Source: Pectinophora gossypiella (taxonomy: Eukaryota; Arthropoda; Insecta; Lepidoptera; Gelechiidae). From it: a stretch of 64,000 nucleotides of DNA. Positions 1 to 12,542 of the stretch are shown here, in pieces. A program made the position numbers and the translations under genes. The DNA lies in NCBI RefSeq assembly GCF_024362695.1, contig NC_065419.1, forward strand, positions 9,424,678 through 9,488,677, in the 5' to 3' direction. The notes beneath the pieces were generated by a model. That model saw nothing but the letters and a program-made list of their open reading frames with translations, had not been told where the DNA came from and did no database searches. Every line of letters begins with the position of its first letter. Position 1 is the first letter of the stretch.

Positions 1-1113
1 TACTATGTGTTCCGTGTCTCAACTGCGTAATATATGACGAACAACAGTCCCATGCATACAAATATTATTCTAACAAATGTCCGGGTATATCACGGTTGGT
101 AGGACTTGAGATTCGACTATTTGTGACTAATTGTCATACATTATGCATGACACCATCCGCCGCTTCTGGTAGTGAAGCTGTGATTGCTAAGTGACTGAAC
201 GGGCAAAGGGAACGATTGCAAAGCGATGGTACAGAATGGATACAACTAGACATTGGAGCATTGTACCTATTCTAAATGGCTGAGTTTTTGGAGCCCATGC
301 GGGTATCGTGTCGTTTTGAGCGTTTCGGAGCGCCGTATGCTCGGTTGCATTACTATTTTGAAAACGCGTTTACAACGTGGGTTTTATATCTAACCGTTTT
401 TTACTAGAAGAAAAAGCAACTTTGTATTATTTGTATGTTTTTTCTATAAAGAACATAAACATCTTTATCGTACTACTATATAAGACGACAATCAAAAATT
501 ACTTACTAAGCGGTCCCCAGCCCGCATCGATACTTCTTTCTACGCATCGTGAAAATAATTACATACACGTAGTTTATTTAGCAGATATTTTTGATTGCGA
601 TCTGTGCATTGCACCAACCCAACCGCAAAGTGATGGAACGAAACGTTATTCGTAGATTTGTCATCAAAAGTAATATCTGTCCCGGCGCGGTTGGGTTGAA
701 GCCAATTGTATACTAGCTACTGAAAGTGGTATGAAACACGGGTAGCACTTTACGACATTCCATTCCATTACACTAACCGCAACGCGGTATGTGACAAAGA
801 GAACCATAAAATTTAAATTAAAACAGTAAATGTTGAGAGATTCTGAACTTAATATATGAGAGTACACAATACTTGAAAGTCAAGTTCTTATTTAGCTAGA
901 TTTTTCACTGACACAATAAATAAATAAATAAAAAATAAATAAATAATTTTCTTAACCGAATTAACCTTTTAAAAAGTAACGCAAGTTAGAGGTTAAAAAA
1001 GTAACGTCTTCCATTCATCTCAATACCCACACATAGTAATATCACTGAATATAGGCAAAACGAAATCACTAGAAGATAAGTTACAGACACTTATAGTACT
1101 TGCGATAGAGATG

Positions 1114-1272
1114 GGGCCTGTTTAATAAAACTTACAATTGTAAATTACAATGACAATTTGATGTACATTGCTGAGTTTGTGATCACAAATATTTTGCAGT
1201 TTCATATTAGCTACGTAATGAACTACAAATTGTCGTTGTAATTTACAATTGTAAGTTTTATTAAACAGGCCT
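1114..1272. mobile_element. MITE with about 48-bp terminal inverted repeats
   Basis: The ends are near-perfect inverted repeats: GGCCTGTTTAATAAAACTT at the left is matched by AAGTTTTATTAAACAGGCC at the right, extending through CAATTGTAAATTACAA. About 160 bp, non-coding. No clear target duplication. This is a non-autonomous DNA transposon type I recognise from Lepidoptera. Confidence 0.8.
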
Positions 1273-1292
1273 CTGATCAGTTATGGTGCTTT

Positions 1293-1552
1293 GACATATA
1301 TAACATAAACTCACGACTATATTCCAAATGGAGTAGACGGAGGTACGGGCACGAGTACCAATATGTATACATTTTGAAACCATGTCACATTAACTTTTTT
1401 CACAAATTAAACCGTAAGTCTCATTAAATGTCAAATATGATAGTGCGACAGGGTTCCAAAGTGGGTACATGATACTGCTTATGACTGTACAGCCATCCCA
1501 AGACGAACTAAGTGCCTACGCCTCACCGAACTATAGACCATCGTGATAAGTA
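1293..1552 (+). repeat. Dispersed lepidopteran repeat split by a nested MITE
   Basis: The left half (1293-1342, ending GTAGACGGAG) and the right half (1491-1552, beginning AGCCATCCCAAGACGAAC) are adjacent parts of one repeat. The uninterrupted order is visible at 18660-18710 (GGTACACCCATCGCAAGATG) and partly at 21985-22095. Related left-part fragments lie at 9683-9760 and 29802-29835. The MITE at 1343-1490 separates the halves. Confidence 0.7.
1343..1490. mobile_element. 148-bp MITE, copy 1 (nested)
   Basis: It begins GTACGGGCACGAG and ends ATGACTGTAC, inverted-repeat ends of about 15 bp. It shares length and sequence with copies 2 and 3, with the inner landmark ACCATGTCACATTAACTTT. GTAC at both borders suggests a GTAC (or inner TA) target duplication. 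Confidence 0.8.
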
Positions 1553-2214
1553 GTGACCGTATCGCCATCATCGCCGTGCCGTTCTAGCACTTTGGTATTT
1601 TCATTATGCTTAACTGAGAACTTGTGTCGCGACTGCACCAGTCCTCTATCTAAGTCCTATAAGTTAGACCAAAGTGATATCTTAGTCGACTTCAACGACA
1701 TACCCGGAATGATAAAGCTGCACGGAACGTTTGAAGCTTATCTTCTAGTTCCGTCCTCATACGGGCGATTATTTTAACCGGGCAAAAGCTCTCCATTCGA
1801 ACCCTCCAGAATGCCAGAAGCAAATCCGCAATAAGTCACGACAAAAAGAAAAAATAAAGGACCGCGTTTTAACATTTTCAGAGCTCTTTATATTGCAGTT
1901 GCGATTAAAATGAGGAACCAGCGGAGGAATAGACAAAATAGTCGTAGTAACTCATAACGACCACACTACACACATAATAGCGTAGTTTCCAACTAGTCAG
2001 ATCAGATACATTTTACTGAACGTCAAAACACGAAATTACTATGGAATTTGTATGAAAAAGTAACCTGTGACGTCATTGAAAAACGCGACAAAATGTCGCA
2101 CTTACCTAGTATTATATTTTGCTTTATTAAAATTCATAAATACGATAAATAGAAAAAATAATACGTTTTTTGTCACCTTCAGATCTGTCTTTATTTAGCA
2201 ATCAGAATTTCATT

Positions 2215-2380
2215 CTTTTACTTTTGATGGGTTTGCTCTTGGCCCCAGACTTGCCCGAAGACATTGACGAGGCCTAAGATGGAACGAGCTCGCCCAGAAG
2301 GTGCCTGTTGACTCTGGCCTTGAAAGCACCCGGGTTATATGCATTCGGAAATACAGAAGACGGCAAAGAATTCCGTTCAT
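2215..2380 (-). pseudogene. LINE ORF2 C-terminal relic
   Basis: Read on the minus strand, this gives NSLPSSVFPNAYNPGAFK then ARVNRHLLGELVPS followed by a stop. This is the typical C-terminal W-N-S-L-P...FK..V.R.L motif of insect jockey/CR1-type reverse transcriptase proteins. No RT domain remains. It is a 5'-truncated, old insertion. Confidence 0.6.
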
Positions 2381-2439
2381 AATTTATCTTTGACCTAGTA
2401 AACTACCCAATTGTTTTCATTAGAAAGCTATACAATTTG

Positions 2440-2575
2440 TGACAATAGTTATTTATAATCTCCTTAGCGTTATTTCGTTTTCACGGTGTCCGTTTACTTA
2501 TGATTAATTTTACAGGTCCGATTGTTTATACAGAAACGACTGCCTATTTGACCATCTAACACGCCAGAATACGAT
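2440..2575 (-). repeat. Dispersed repeat K, degenerate copy
   Basis: Shares CTCCTTAGCGTTAT and a later GACTGCCT.T.TGACC block with copies at 28000-28155, 32262-32395 and, on the plus strand, 6566-6640, 50720-50805 and 62960-63085. It is non-coding and recurs across Lepidoptera in my experience; class unknown. Sequence related to its left extension also occurs at 1845-1930 and 27895-27960. Confidence 0.5.
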
Positions 2576-3039
2576 AAATACGTGGGAAGAGTGACTACAT
2601 TACATAGCGATTTGATTAGTCAACTTGATGATTTAAATAATTAATAATAACAATAAGCTTCTGTACCTACTAACTTTTGCTCTAGATACATCGCGATAAC
2701 CTCCAAATGATAAACGAGCCGTCATTATCATTATAGACTAGGCTCCAAAAATTTCCTCTCTGCAAAACGATATGCAACTGATTTTCTTTTCACATGGGGG
2801 AAATTTTTTGCCGGTACTCTTTTGTCCCTAGTTACAGGGTATTTTTAGGAAGACACATGTAGACACTTTATGGACAGACAGGAACCCAATTTCCGAGTTC
2901 AACGTCGACGAAACAAAAGCGGCTAATGAGTAATTCAAGGCTAAACAATGCGGATTGTGGCCCATTGTCAGATACCTATTGTCACATTGCACGTGTAAGT
3001 TTACATAATACGGTTTCCAACGATCTAATTACCAAGTAC

Positions 3040-3512
3040 ACAAACTGGCCGTCGTGGTCTAGTTGATGTGCGTCGGACTCAAGGTCCTGAGGTCCTAAGT
3101 TCGGACTCGGTGGGGAGATAATCACAAAAATCACTTTGTCACCCTTATCAGCCTGAGTTGTGTGAGAGTTAGTAATGAGCCGCCATAGGCCCCTGACACG
3201 GCTCATGTAACGACTTCATACTGAGGTGAATACAGTACCCGGGACCGACTGTTGAACTTGCCCACCGATGCACGAATCACCTTATTTTCGGACAACCGGG
3301 TCATCAGCCTGCAATGCCCTAACCAAGGTCCTAATCAAGGTACATCGGTGGGCATGTTCAACAGTCGGTCCCGGCGACTGTATTCACCTCAGTATGTAGT
3401 CGTTACATGAGCCATGTCAGGGGCCTATGGCGGCTCATTATTAACCCTGACACCAGGCAGGCTGATGAGGTCGGTCGTTGATCTCACAATCCACACGAGT
3501 AAAGAAGAATTA
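3040..3512 (+). mobile_element. SINE-1 copy with internal inversion (foldback)
   Basis: The head (3040-3140) is a degenerate tRNA-like SINE-1 start on the plus strand and the tail (3343-3512) is plus-strand SINE-1 body. Between them, 3146-3342 carries SINE-1 body in reverse. As a result 3146-3270 and 3343-3468 are inverted copies with a 72-bp loop. Other SINE-1 copies have no such inversion. Confidence 0.8.
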
Positions 3513-4242
3513 CACAAGTACTTCTAACAACAATTTCAGGCAAAAAATATTAGAATTTTCCATTCACCTACTCATCTTTTATACTATCCAATTTGTATTC
3601 ATCAACGTAGGCTATTCAAAATCTTAAGTTTAATTTTAGAATTAAGTTTCAGGGAAATCACGATATTATTGCTGTGGATGTTGACAAAGACATAATTCTT
3701 TAGATGAGAAACTTACAGACACTTTTGGTAGATATTTAAGGTCTTAAGGCCCAAAGTTCTTATAAAATCCAAACCCGATCAGCTATTGTGTCTGGAAATC
3801 TTGCTTAATATGAGTTCATCAAGGCATCTCTGAGTGATACCTGTGTCCGGCCAAGTAGTTAATGCCATCCTGAGGTAAACTTACAAATCAATGAAAGAAT
3901 GAATGAAGATTGATGTATGTGGAGGAAGCAAGAGAAGTATGTCAGGATCGGAGCAAATGTAATTCCATAGTATCTTCTTACCTCGGTGGGAAATAGGTGT
4001 GAGTTTATATAATTATGTATATACAATAAGTCAAGTTAAAAAAACAGATTAATCAACGGCATTTTAATATCCAAGTCTTTCTTTTTGTCGTTTCATAAAA
4101 CAAAAATAAACCTCAAAAGAACATAAAACTAATTAAAACAATATAAGCTTACTATCTCCCAATTAACACAAAAACAATAAAAAGAAGTAAGTTAAAACAA
4201 TATAATTACGATGCCTGAAAATTTTCAGAGATGACAGGAGAA

Positions 4243-4497
4243 TCTTCTTCTATCGTGTGGGTTGTGAGGTGAATTACCAGCCTCATCAATCCTGGTGTCA
4301 GGGTTACTATTGAGCGGCCAAAGGCCCCTGACATGGCTCATGTAACGACTACTTACATCAGTAAGTAGTAAGTGGGACCAACGGCTTAACGTGCCGTCAG
4401 AAGCACGGATCATCTTACTTTTTGTACAATCAGGTGATAAGCCTGTAATGTCACAAAGTGATTTTTGTGATAGGTCCCAACCGGGTTTCTACCCCAC
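4243..4497 (-). mobile_element. SINE-1 copy
   Basis: Tail to head: TCTTCTTCTATCGTGTGGG, the GGCCCCTGACATGGCTCATG block, the CGGCTTAACGTGCC block, and TGTGATAGGTCCCAACCGG. The tRNA-like head is truncated (no intact B-box). Confidence 0.85.
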
Positions 4498-5120
4498 AAA
4501 AAGAGGAGAATAATTTTCATAATTAATTTCAACACTTCGTTTAATGTTTGTCTTGGGAGCTGTATCGCTTAATTTCTGATTATGAATAACTGCTGACCTT
4601 TGAGCAGTTTAATATTAAAAGAAACATTTCATTTTAAACCTAGGTTTCATTTTAAATATAATAACTTAATTCTAGAAGTAAGTTATTCTAAGTAAGTTAA
4701 TCTTTCTGTTCCGCTAAGAAGATATTTTCCTATTCTGGAGCATTGTAGTGGAGTATGCTCTATAACCTCCTGTTCATTGGGGGGAGGCGTGTACCCAGCA
4801 GTTCGACGTATATAAACTGTTAATGTATTTAAATTTTCCTGTTCTATTTAATAACGAATATTCCAATATATTGGTATCTCGGCCGAAGATCTTAAAGATT
4901 TTAATTGGACGCCCTTTTATAAGCTTCTTAATTAAAATAAAATAAAAAGTAACTAGTATCGATCTTCAGCAATGGAACTATAAGATTTTAAATCAAATCA
5001 ATATAAATACCTACAACATTTCTGCAATCTCCGACCTCCTTGGATCATCGTGTATGATGCTTTATAAGTACATAATGTGCAGACCCAATAAGCCGTTATT
5101 CCCTATCGCTCAACTTTACG

Positions 5121-5330
5121 ATGATGATGTCGATCGAGCTGGAATATTTTCTTAGGCCTCGTACAACCTACGAACAAATTCGCAGTGCCGTCGTCGCCAA
5201 TCGCACGGTGCACAGTATCGACGTAGACGCGACAAGTATCGTCTTAAAAACGATTTGAACAAATAATTCTTCAAAAAGAAGACATTACTCGAAATTCGCG
5301 AAATTCAACGAATCTACAACGATATCGTGC
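5121..5330 (+). other. Coding-like segment of unknown origin
   Basis: A 45-codon ATG frame (5121-5258; it includes EYFLRPRTTYEQIRSAVV and ends VLKTI-stop) is followed in another frame by KKTLLEIREIQRIYNDIV. Both have amino-acid composition and base content unlike the AT-rich flanks. No family recognised. It could be a decayed transposon or gene remnant, and it directly adjoins a fragment of dispersed repeat J (from about 5337). Confidence 0.25.
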
Positions 5331-5336
5331 ATAATG

Positions 5337-5392
5337 AGGATTGTATTTCAATCAATCGACCCTAGTGGGCCGATAGTGATAAGCGCTGAAAG
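5337..5392 (+). repeat. Dispersed repeat J, right-end fragment
   Basis: TCGACCCTAGTGGGCCGATA and GATAAGCGCTGAA match the right end of the fuller J copy at 61885-62125. Confidence 0.55.
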
Positions 5393-5450
5393 AAGAAAAA
5401 CGTCTAAAAAGATCGAAAAATCATTAAAAAAGGTCGGTATTAAGTCCAAA

Positions 5451-5521
5451 TTGAATCCTTCTAGAATAGACGTTACGGAGCTGGATACTATTGAATCCTT
5501 CTAGAATAGACGTTACGGAGC
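5451..5521 (+). repeat. 40-bp tandem duplication
   Basis: TTGAATCCTTCTAGAATAGA plus CGTTACGGAGC at 5451-5481 recurs exactly at 5491-5521. Confidence 0.9.
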
Positions 5522-6381
5522 AGCGACATGAGACAGCGACGATGTAGGATTTGGATGTTTGATGGTTCTCTCATATTTTAACAAATTACCGAGATCCAGC
5601 GAATTCGCAGCAAACGAGATAAGGAGAATTCGGCGGCGCAAGCTGCACGAGGCTTTACCCAGTCGGCAAAGTCGCGGCTGGAGCCGACAATGAGGCGTCA
5701 GTGAAGTAATGAAATCACCTCTAATGCACTAGAGAAGACTATAAACCCGTTGTAGACGCAATAAATTCAGATTACGGCCCCGACTTGCATTCAAGTGCAA
5801 ATTCTCATTTCTTAGCCGCGTCACTGTCACAATTTTCGACTTTAGCTCGCCGATGTGTTATAAGTTTTGTGTGTCATGTCATGTTATTGTGATCGTCAAA
5901 AGTTATCAGAGACAATTTTGATTCTATTACAATCAAAGCTTGAAAGCGTTTAAGTTTAAAAGGTTTAAAATTACGGTACCAATTTGATTAAGCCCTAATA
6001 CTCGTACCTATGTTCAAAGAGCAGCAAAGGCAGAGTGGTCAAACCTCATTAAAATATTTCCTCGATACAAAAAAATCAGACACTGGTAGACGAAATTTAT
6101 TTTAACCATAATAGTCGTTGTATTTGTGATCTTTCAATTAATTCCACACCCCATTCAGTTGATTGAGGGGAGACCTGTGCACGACAGTGGGACGTTTATG
6201 TTATGTCAATTAATTATCTGAATATCTTATACATCCGTATTCGGCCACAGTGGTAACACAGCTTTCGATAATACCCATGTTGCTATGACAACTCAGCGAA
6301 AATGCCGATGCTTTATCCCCTCTAATGCCATTCAAAAAACTAAACGCGCATCATAAAGCAGAATATCAAAAAATCACAAAC

Positions 6382-6524
6382 CTGCCATTCTGATTCGGAG
6401 ACGCGACTTTGTCTCCCTGTACGAGGAACAAGGACCCTCGATCTGCGTCCAGCAGTATGGATACATTCTGCAGGATCTTGTGGCACAGCACCCGCACTTC
6501 CAACTCGTTGCAGATGTCCTTCAC
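6382..6524 (-). CDS. Pde11: Pde11 exon 5 (start of GAF-A domain)
   Basis: A 143-bp exon after a gttcccag acceptor, ending with AG before gtttgt. It encodes VKDICNELEVRVLCHKIL, QNVSILLDADRGSLFLV and QGDKVASPNQNG. This is the first helix and first strands of the cGMP-binding GAF-A domain: the DICNELE....CHKIL and DADRGSLFLV blocks are family hallmarks. In the family GAF-A controls the C-terminal HD-type phosphodiesterase domain, which hydrolyses cAMP and cGMP. The rest of GAF-A, GAF-B and the catalytic domain are not in 1-6381 as far as I can see, so they should lie left of the window. The final codon is split (AG|). Confidence 0.93.
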
Positions 6525-6565
6525 CTGGGAACAAAATAATACAATTTTTATTAATAATTCAAACC

Positions 6566-6640
6566 TTCAGGTTAGGTTAGCGGATCCCGTGAAATGAAAA
6601 CGAGATGACACTAGGGAGATGGTTAGGTTAGGCCTTGTAG
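6566..6640 (+). repeat. Dispersed repeat K fragment
   Basis: CTTCAGGTTAGGTTAGCGGA then a CCCGTGAAAT...ACTAGGGAGATGG block matches 50739-50800 and 63020-63070. Another common lepidopteran fragment follows at about 6670-6800. Confidence 0.5.
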
Positions 6641-7085
6641 TACAACCTGGTTTCCAAGATTTGTGCCCGGTTAATGGCAATAGGCTCGTTCTCTAATAAA
6701 TGGGGCTTAAACATAGCTCGCGAAGAGTAGGCGTATATATTATACACTTCTGCCTACTCCGAGAATATAGACGTGGTGCTATGTATAAAGCACTGAACTA
6801 TGACAAATGCACCACTGAATAGCCATATTGCCTTCTCTCTACTTTTCAGTTTAGAAACATAAGTGTGATTCAGACACCTACTGGATAAGACAAGTTTAGT
6901 TTAGTGTGCTTCATCTTGAGCCACATTGTCACTTACCATCAGGTAAGATTGTAGACAAATACGAAACTATTAATATGCAAAAAAAAAATCTTCACAATGT
7001 TAGATCAAGTGATTATCCAAGTCGTAGATTCAGTATAAAACAATCTCACACACGCTATAGTTTAATATAAAAGGATAAAAGCATA

Positions 7086-7233
7086 GTACGGTCACGAGCA
7101 TTAATATGTATACACTTTGATACCATGTCACATTAACTTTATTGACAAATTAAACCGCAAGTCTCACTAAATGTCAAATATGATAATGCGACAAGGTTCT
7201 AAAGTGGGTATATGATATTGCTCATGACTGTAC
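7086..7233. mobile_element. 148-bp MITE, copy 2
   Basis: Ends GTACGGTCACGAGCA and TGCTCATGACTGTAC, which are inverted repeats of each other. Same orientation and length as copy 1. Confidence 0.8.
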
Positions 7234-9959
7234 CTAAACAGATAAAACATTTCATCCCGATTCTTCCCACCACTTCGTATCGATAAACCCTTTCATCAGT
7301 TGTTGTGTACAAAAAACGACGCAAAAACAATCTACGCAGAATTTTTTCGCCGAATATCCAAAACAATAAACAAACACGAAGTTTTACAATTCGCATTCTT
7401 AATATCAATTGTACGGTAAATTCCCAATAACAAAATTTACATATAAACTGTTTCTCTAAACTAATAGTCTGATGAAATCAAACTCAACTTGGATCTGCAG
7501 AAGTTCTGTCGGGTCCCAAATTTCATCTCCTGAGACAACATTTCACCAAGTCAGAAACTTGGTTTACTTAGCCATTAGCTAGTTAGACCAAGAATTAATT
7601 AACTCCCGCGATTATTTAAGAGCAGCAGTCGTTTACTTGGCAAATAAACAAACCGCTGTTGTGGTCAACAAATCAATATTGCCAAAAGGGTCTTGAAAAT
7701 CCGAAAGGTTTGGATATTGTGATTGAAGCAACAACTTAAGTTACTTTTTACAATAAGTCATACTAACAGATCTACTTCTACATTATATCAGGGTTTATAA
7801 GAATCATCTCATATAGGTTAAATTCCCTTATGTAAAAAATATTTGTCCCAAAATAAATACTATTAAAAAAACAAAATGGGAGATGTCGGCGATATTCTGT
7901 AGGCGTTATGAAAGTAATAATAGTGTTGTGCAAATGTTTGCTAAGGATGACAGGTCGGGAAGTTTGGTCTTGTCCACCCACACTGGTCTGAGCTCTAGTC
8001 CGATTTCCGAACTAATTTCCGGACCAGACGTATACATCTGCATTTCCACGGACTCACTAATAGAATTGATAAACTGGCTGAAACGAATCTAGCTTGTATA
8101 GGTCCATTTAATTGGAAATTGAGCAAGGTATAATCTGCCTGAGAGCTTACGACTGATTTGCACTCTGAAGTTGGTGAATAGATGAGATTTTTAAGAATAA
8201 AGATAGAGTTTCTTTTTAATTCGATTTTACTCGCCGTTTGATTCATTTGAAAATGTCATATTACGGCTGTTTTTTTCGCGACAAGCAATAGCTTTTTTAC
8301 ATAGTTGTTGACGAAATGCAGAAGTATTATACAGTAGAACAAGTAGCTTGATTCAATGTTTTATGTTAGAATGTATTCAATTCCATCTTTGGCAGAGGTG
8401 ATTACGTAGCGAAGCGTATTTAGTCTGTTAATTTATTTCAAGCATGAAATATTTTACGTAAGTTAATTATTAATTCCTGGCATTTTAACCTGCGTACCTG
8501 AGACGAAATTAATATTATACATAATTTGATGATTAGTTTACTTACTCAAAGGTTTTGTATCTTTATAACAAGCACGTGTTCCGACTGAATATTTAATTTG
8601 CTTTAAATAAATCATATATTTACAGCCCCATTTGAATAGCGATTATCGATTTGATTCGCGAGTTTCGCTACCTACTTACTAAAAATTAAAATTACTATGA
8701 ATGTATTGATAACATTCATAGCATAAGTTTTAATAGGTGTTATTAGCCTGATAAACGTTGTTAATTATTTAAGATTTTTGCTAACAACACAGTGTCATGT
8801 TATCAAATTAAGTTGTACTTATGATGAAATAAAGAACATTTAAAAACAAAACAAAACAAACTTAAAATTAAAGGATACTGATACTTTAATAATACTAATG
8901 GGGTACGAAAATCTCATAATGATAAAGCCATAATATGCGAGTCAGTCAGTTAAGCCAGCAGGTGTATGGGGTATGGAACTTGGACAACTGGATTATCTTT
9001 TGGGTATACCTAACAAACAAATTCAATGCCCCATTTCATTGACGAGGGACTCCCACAGTAAAGAACCCGGACGTGGGCTGTTGTGAACAAATTAAATAAA
9101 GGACAAAATACAGTCAAAGCTAACCCAACAAGCCACATTTTCTCTATGGTCAAAGGCTGGTATTATTGAATTTTAGTCATGATATTGTTACATTATTATC
9201 TGCGGTGAAATTCACTCAAAGTAGCTGGATTACATTTGGTCAATTGTGTTGCTTTGACGTGGTTAGCCGTAGCAAACCAATAATTACGTTTCAATTCAAT
9301 CTGCCTGCCAATTATACGCGGTCACCTCTAGGTAATTCTATCGAGCTATCTGTTACAGGTCTATGGCAGTAAAATCTATGTTTTCGTTAATATAGTTTTC
9401 AGGTATATCTAACAGTCCATGTATATTATTTCTTATAAAACCAGGAATCAAAAGTCGATGAAAATATCATTTCATTAGAGTTAATCTATGTATGTACCTG
9501 TTATCAAAATTAAATATGTAAAGGAACAAATTATCCACATCACGTTTGGAATGATTCATTATATGCGATTTGGGTCGAACATGATCGCCCCGATAACCCA
9601 CAAGATTATGTAAATATTGGTTCCGAACTTTGTTCAATACCCCGGCTACAGCCGCAATTAAAATTCCAACAGAATTGTTAATACATACATACATAAACTC
9701 ACGCCCGTTATCCCTAATGGGGTGGGCAGAGCCACAAGTAATCAAAGACAATTTGCAGCCACTGTTGATACGATGAATTGAGAATTGTTAATGCCGTTCA
9801 ATATGTGCGGATTTTATTGAGAGCTTTGTGTAATGTTGATGTTAATGTTTTGATGTTCGATGTCTATTAAAACTTGTAACGCTACATGGTAAACGACATT
9901 TGGAAAGTCACGTTGCGTATTTACATCACATGATTGTATACACGAAAACGATCACTTTT

Positions 9960-10085
9960 TTTTTACTTATTGTAGATTTGCCGCAGATGGCATTAACTAC
10001 TTGGCTGGACAAATGGGGAGCGCTGAAGGCTCTCACCTGGTACAACGTTTCAGACAACAGGCCTGATGGTGCCCAGTTGAAAACG
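9960..10085 (+). repeat. Dispersed repeat J copy
   Basis: TATTGTAGATTTGCCGCAGA, TGGCATTAACTACTTGGC, GGGGAGCGCTGAAGGCTCTC and GGTGCCCAGTTG are the landmarks of this family, also found at 22725, 44808, 48670, 54690 and 61885. No ORF; class unknown. Confidence 0.7.
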
Positions 10086-12542
10086 ATCACGAAATTGAAA
10101 CGCCTCGTGTAAATCCAACAGCTCCACAGCCTTACTTTTCATCGTACGTCATTCATCAATGAACGCTATGAATATTCGCCGCTGCCCACGCCAGAATGTC
10201 CACATTCTGTTTATTCAAACGGGTACGTGCGACATCAAAGGGGCATACTCCAAGTATGCATGACATTTACCACACCACGTTGCGGAGACGTGAAATATCT
10301 CCCAAAACGCATGGAAATGTTTGCAAAGCAGACGGTTTCTTTGTTTACAAGTTAATGTAGTGGGATAAGTAGGTTCCTGGAGTTTGATAGTCTACGGATA
10401 TAGAGATACAGAAGCTTCTCCGATCAGCAATCGTCATAATGGGTGTTACAATACCGCAATCCAATTCTCTACGTACGTAAATGATCAAACAACTAACTGC
10501 CATAAGCGAACACTAACACATTCGATTTGGAAACTATAAGCAAAAAGTAACAATAGTCAGAAACATGGAAGCAATGCGAACGTGACATTTTCCTTCGTTT
10601 GAAAAGTACAATTCTGCTTTCGTATTTGGTAACATTTCTATTGTGCAACATAAAAGAGCCGATAAAAAAATACAAAAAACGAAAGCACCGGCACAGCGAT
10701 ATCTGAATGTGAATTTAAGCAGAAAAAGTTTGCTTAAAGCTTTCATTCAATACAAAGTTAAAGCGCGTCTTACCAATAAACGTTGTTCTATTGGCTAGAG
10801 TCATCAATCATCAATAAAGAAAGATGGAAAAGCAGTTGCCACAAGAAAAAAAAAAGTTTTCCGATGAAAAAGTCCCAAATTGCTTTCTAACATAAAAAGA
10901 GCGCAAAAGCGAGTGTAGCTAAATTACATAATAGGTAGGATCGATTTAAAATTGGGCTCCTGTAGATTCGGTATTATACACACTACCATTTCAAAGTAAA
11001 TAATATTTTGATACCTTGCATTTATAGAACGTTACACGACGAACCTTACATAGTAAGGTTGGGGAGAAAACACTACCACGCTTTCAGTGTAATGCTTTCT
11101 TTTACTACATTCACTAAATATATATGTAAAAACAAATTATCTGAACTGGAAATGTACGCCATTTACGTAAAATCAAATTGAGCAATTGAAAAAGTAGACT
11201 CATTAGTTCATTACACAAGTGTATTTTCCTATAAAAAATGTGAACGCAACGCATACGTGTTATCGATGCCGATTATATTGCTGTTACTGTGTGCACGACG
11301 ATACTCAATGAATCGATAAATGAATCACACACGCACACACTCAAGCCTCGTGGGCACCTACTACGTCATCAATTCAAGTCCTGCTGTCGATTTAATACTC
11401 TTTTTTATAAAGCGACGACTGACAGGTGGAAAAGTTCGATACTACGGAAACAAACATCCGATAGTCATCCGTTCATAAACTTCGGCATTATTTTTAGCTT
11501 CGATGTCAGCCAATCAATTTATTTTCAGACAAATTACGACAGATTTCAAGGATGATAACGTTTCTAAAACTTATTGGACCAAGAATTTTCTATAATAAAT
11601 CAAAATATGAAGTACTTACTACCTACGGAGTTTTCTTCAATATCAAAGCAAAATTAACTGCAGACGAATATCAGAAAACCAATCGTGAAAATCAATTCTA
11701 TTGTGTGAAACAGCCATATAAAGGGCATAATGAACATGTAAAGGCGGTTTTTAATGAATGTTGGAAAGGTCATTCGGGAGCAAATGAGTATTAGATTAAT
11801 GGACCAGGAGCCATTGAGTGCATGTGTACTAGGGTGTGTGGTGGTCGTTTATCAAACAAATGCGGACAAACCGGCGACAGCACACACGGACGGCGAGGCT
11901 GAAAATACACGACACACTTTCAACGGTAAATGCAGTCACAATCACTGGGACGCATGATAACCCCTCGATGTCGTATTTTTCAATATTTTATATTATTATT
12001 ATGACACAAATGTGCCGCAGCTTGAGACACGTCTATTACTAGGCAACTGATGTCATAGAAAAAAACAGCAAAATTATTTAATAAAATAAATAACACAGTA
12101 CCATGACCGCAATACAACTGATATGTTAAGAAGAATTCAGTGAAAAAACCATGCTTAGGGAAGGAAAACTATTATAAACTAACCTTGACTAACAAAATCC
12201 AACGCCGTGGCTGTAACTAGGGTACATCGTCCTATTTAAGAGCAGTTTTTATGCTAAATCAGGTCGTAAAAACATAGCTTATCGAAACACAAGCAAGTGT
12301 AACGAACTCTACAATCAAATCAAATTCCAGACGAAATTGACATTATATGAACTGGCCTGCAAAATTAATCATCACGAATGTCGCTTGGTGACAACCTTGA
12401 CATAAGGCATCACATACTTCATGCGATAACGTTTGGTAGTCAGGTGTCAAATGTTGAGTAATGAATACTTGAAACTTGTTCAGATAAAATTCTCATTAAG
12501 ATAACAGGTGAAGACCTCCCGCTTGGAAATGACATAAAAAGC

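Larger units (their letters stand above)
1..6381 (-). other. Pde11: Pde11 intron 5, incomplete (runs off the left edge)
   Basis: After the exon 5 donor I find no continuation of GAF-A in this stretch, so it is read as intron. It is unusually rich in small elements: two MITEs, two SINE-1 copies, a LINE C-terminal relic and a weak coding-like segment at about 5.1-5.3 kb. 1-1100 and 3520-4200 hold nothing recognised apart from an AAAT-type run at 920-945 and a short dispersed-repeat fragment at about 3847-3880. Confidence 0.65.

Noticed and set aside
6340..6534. 64-codon minus-strand ORF beginning at 6534
   Set aside because: It runs through Pde11 exon 5 in the wrong frame; the spliced frame gives the GAF motif instead.
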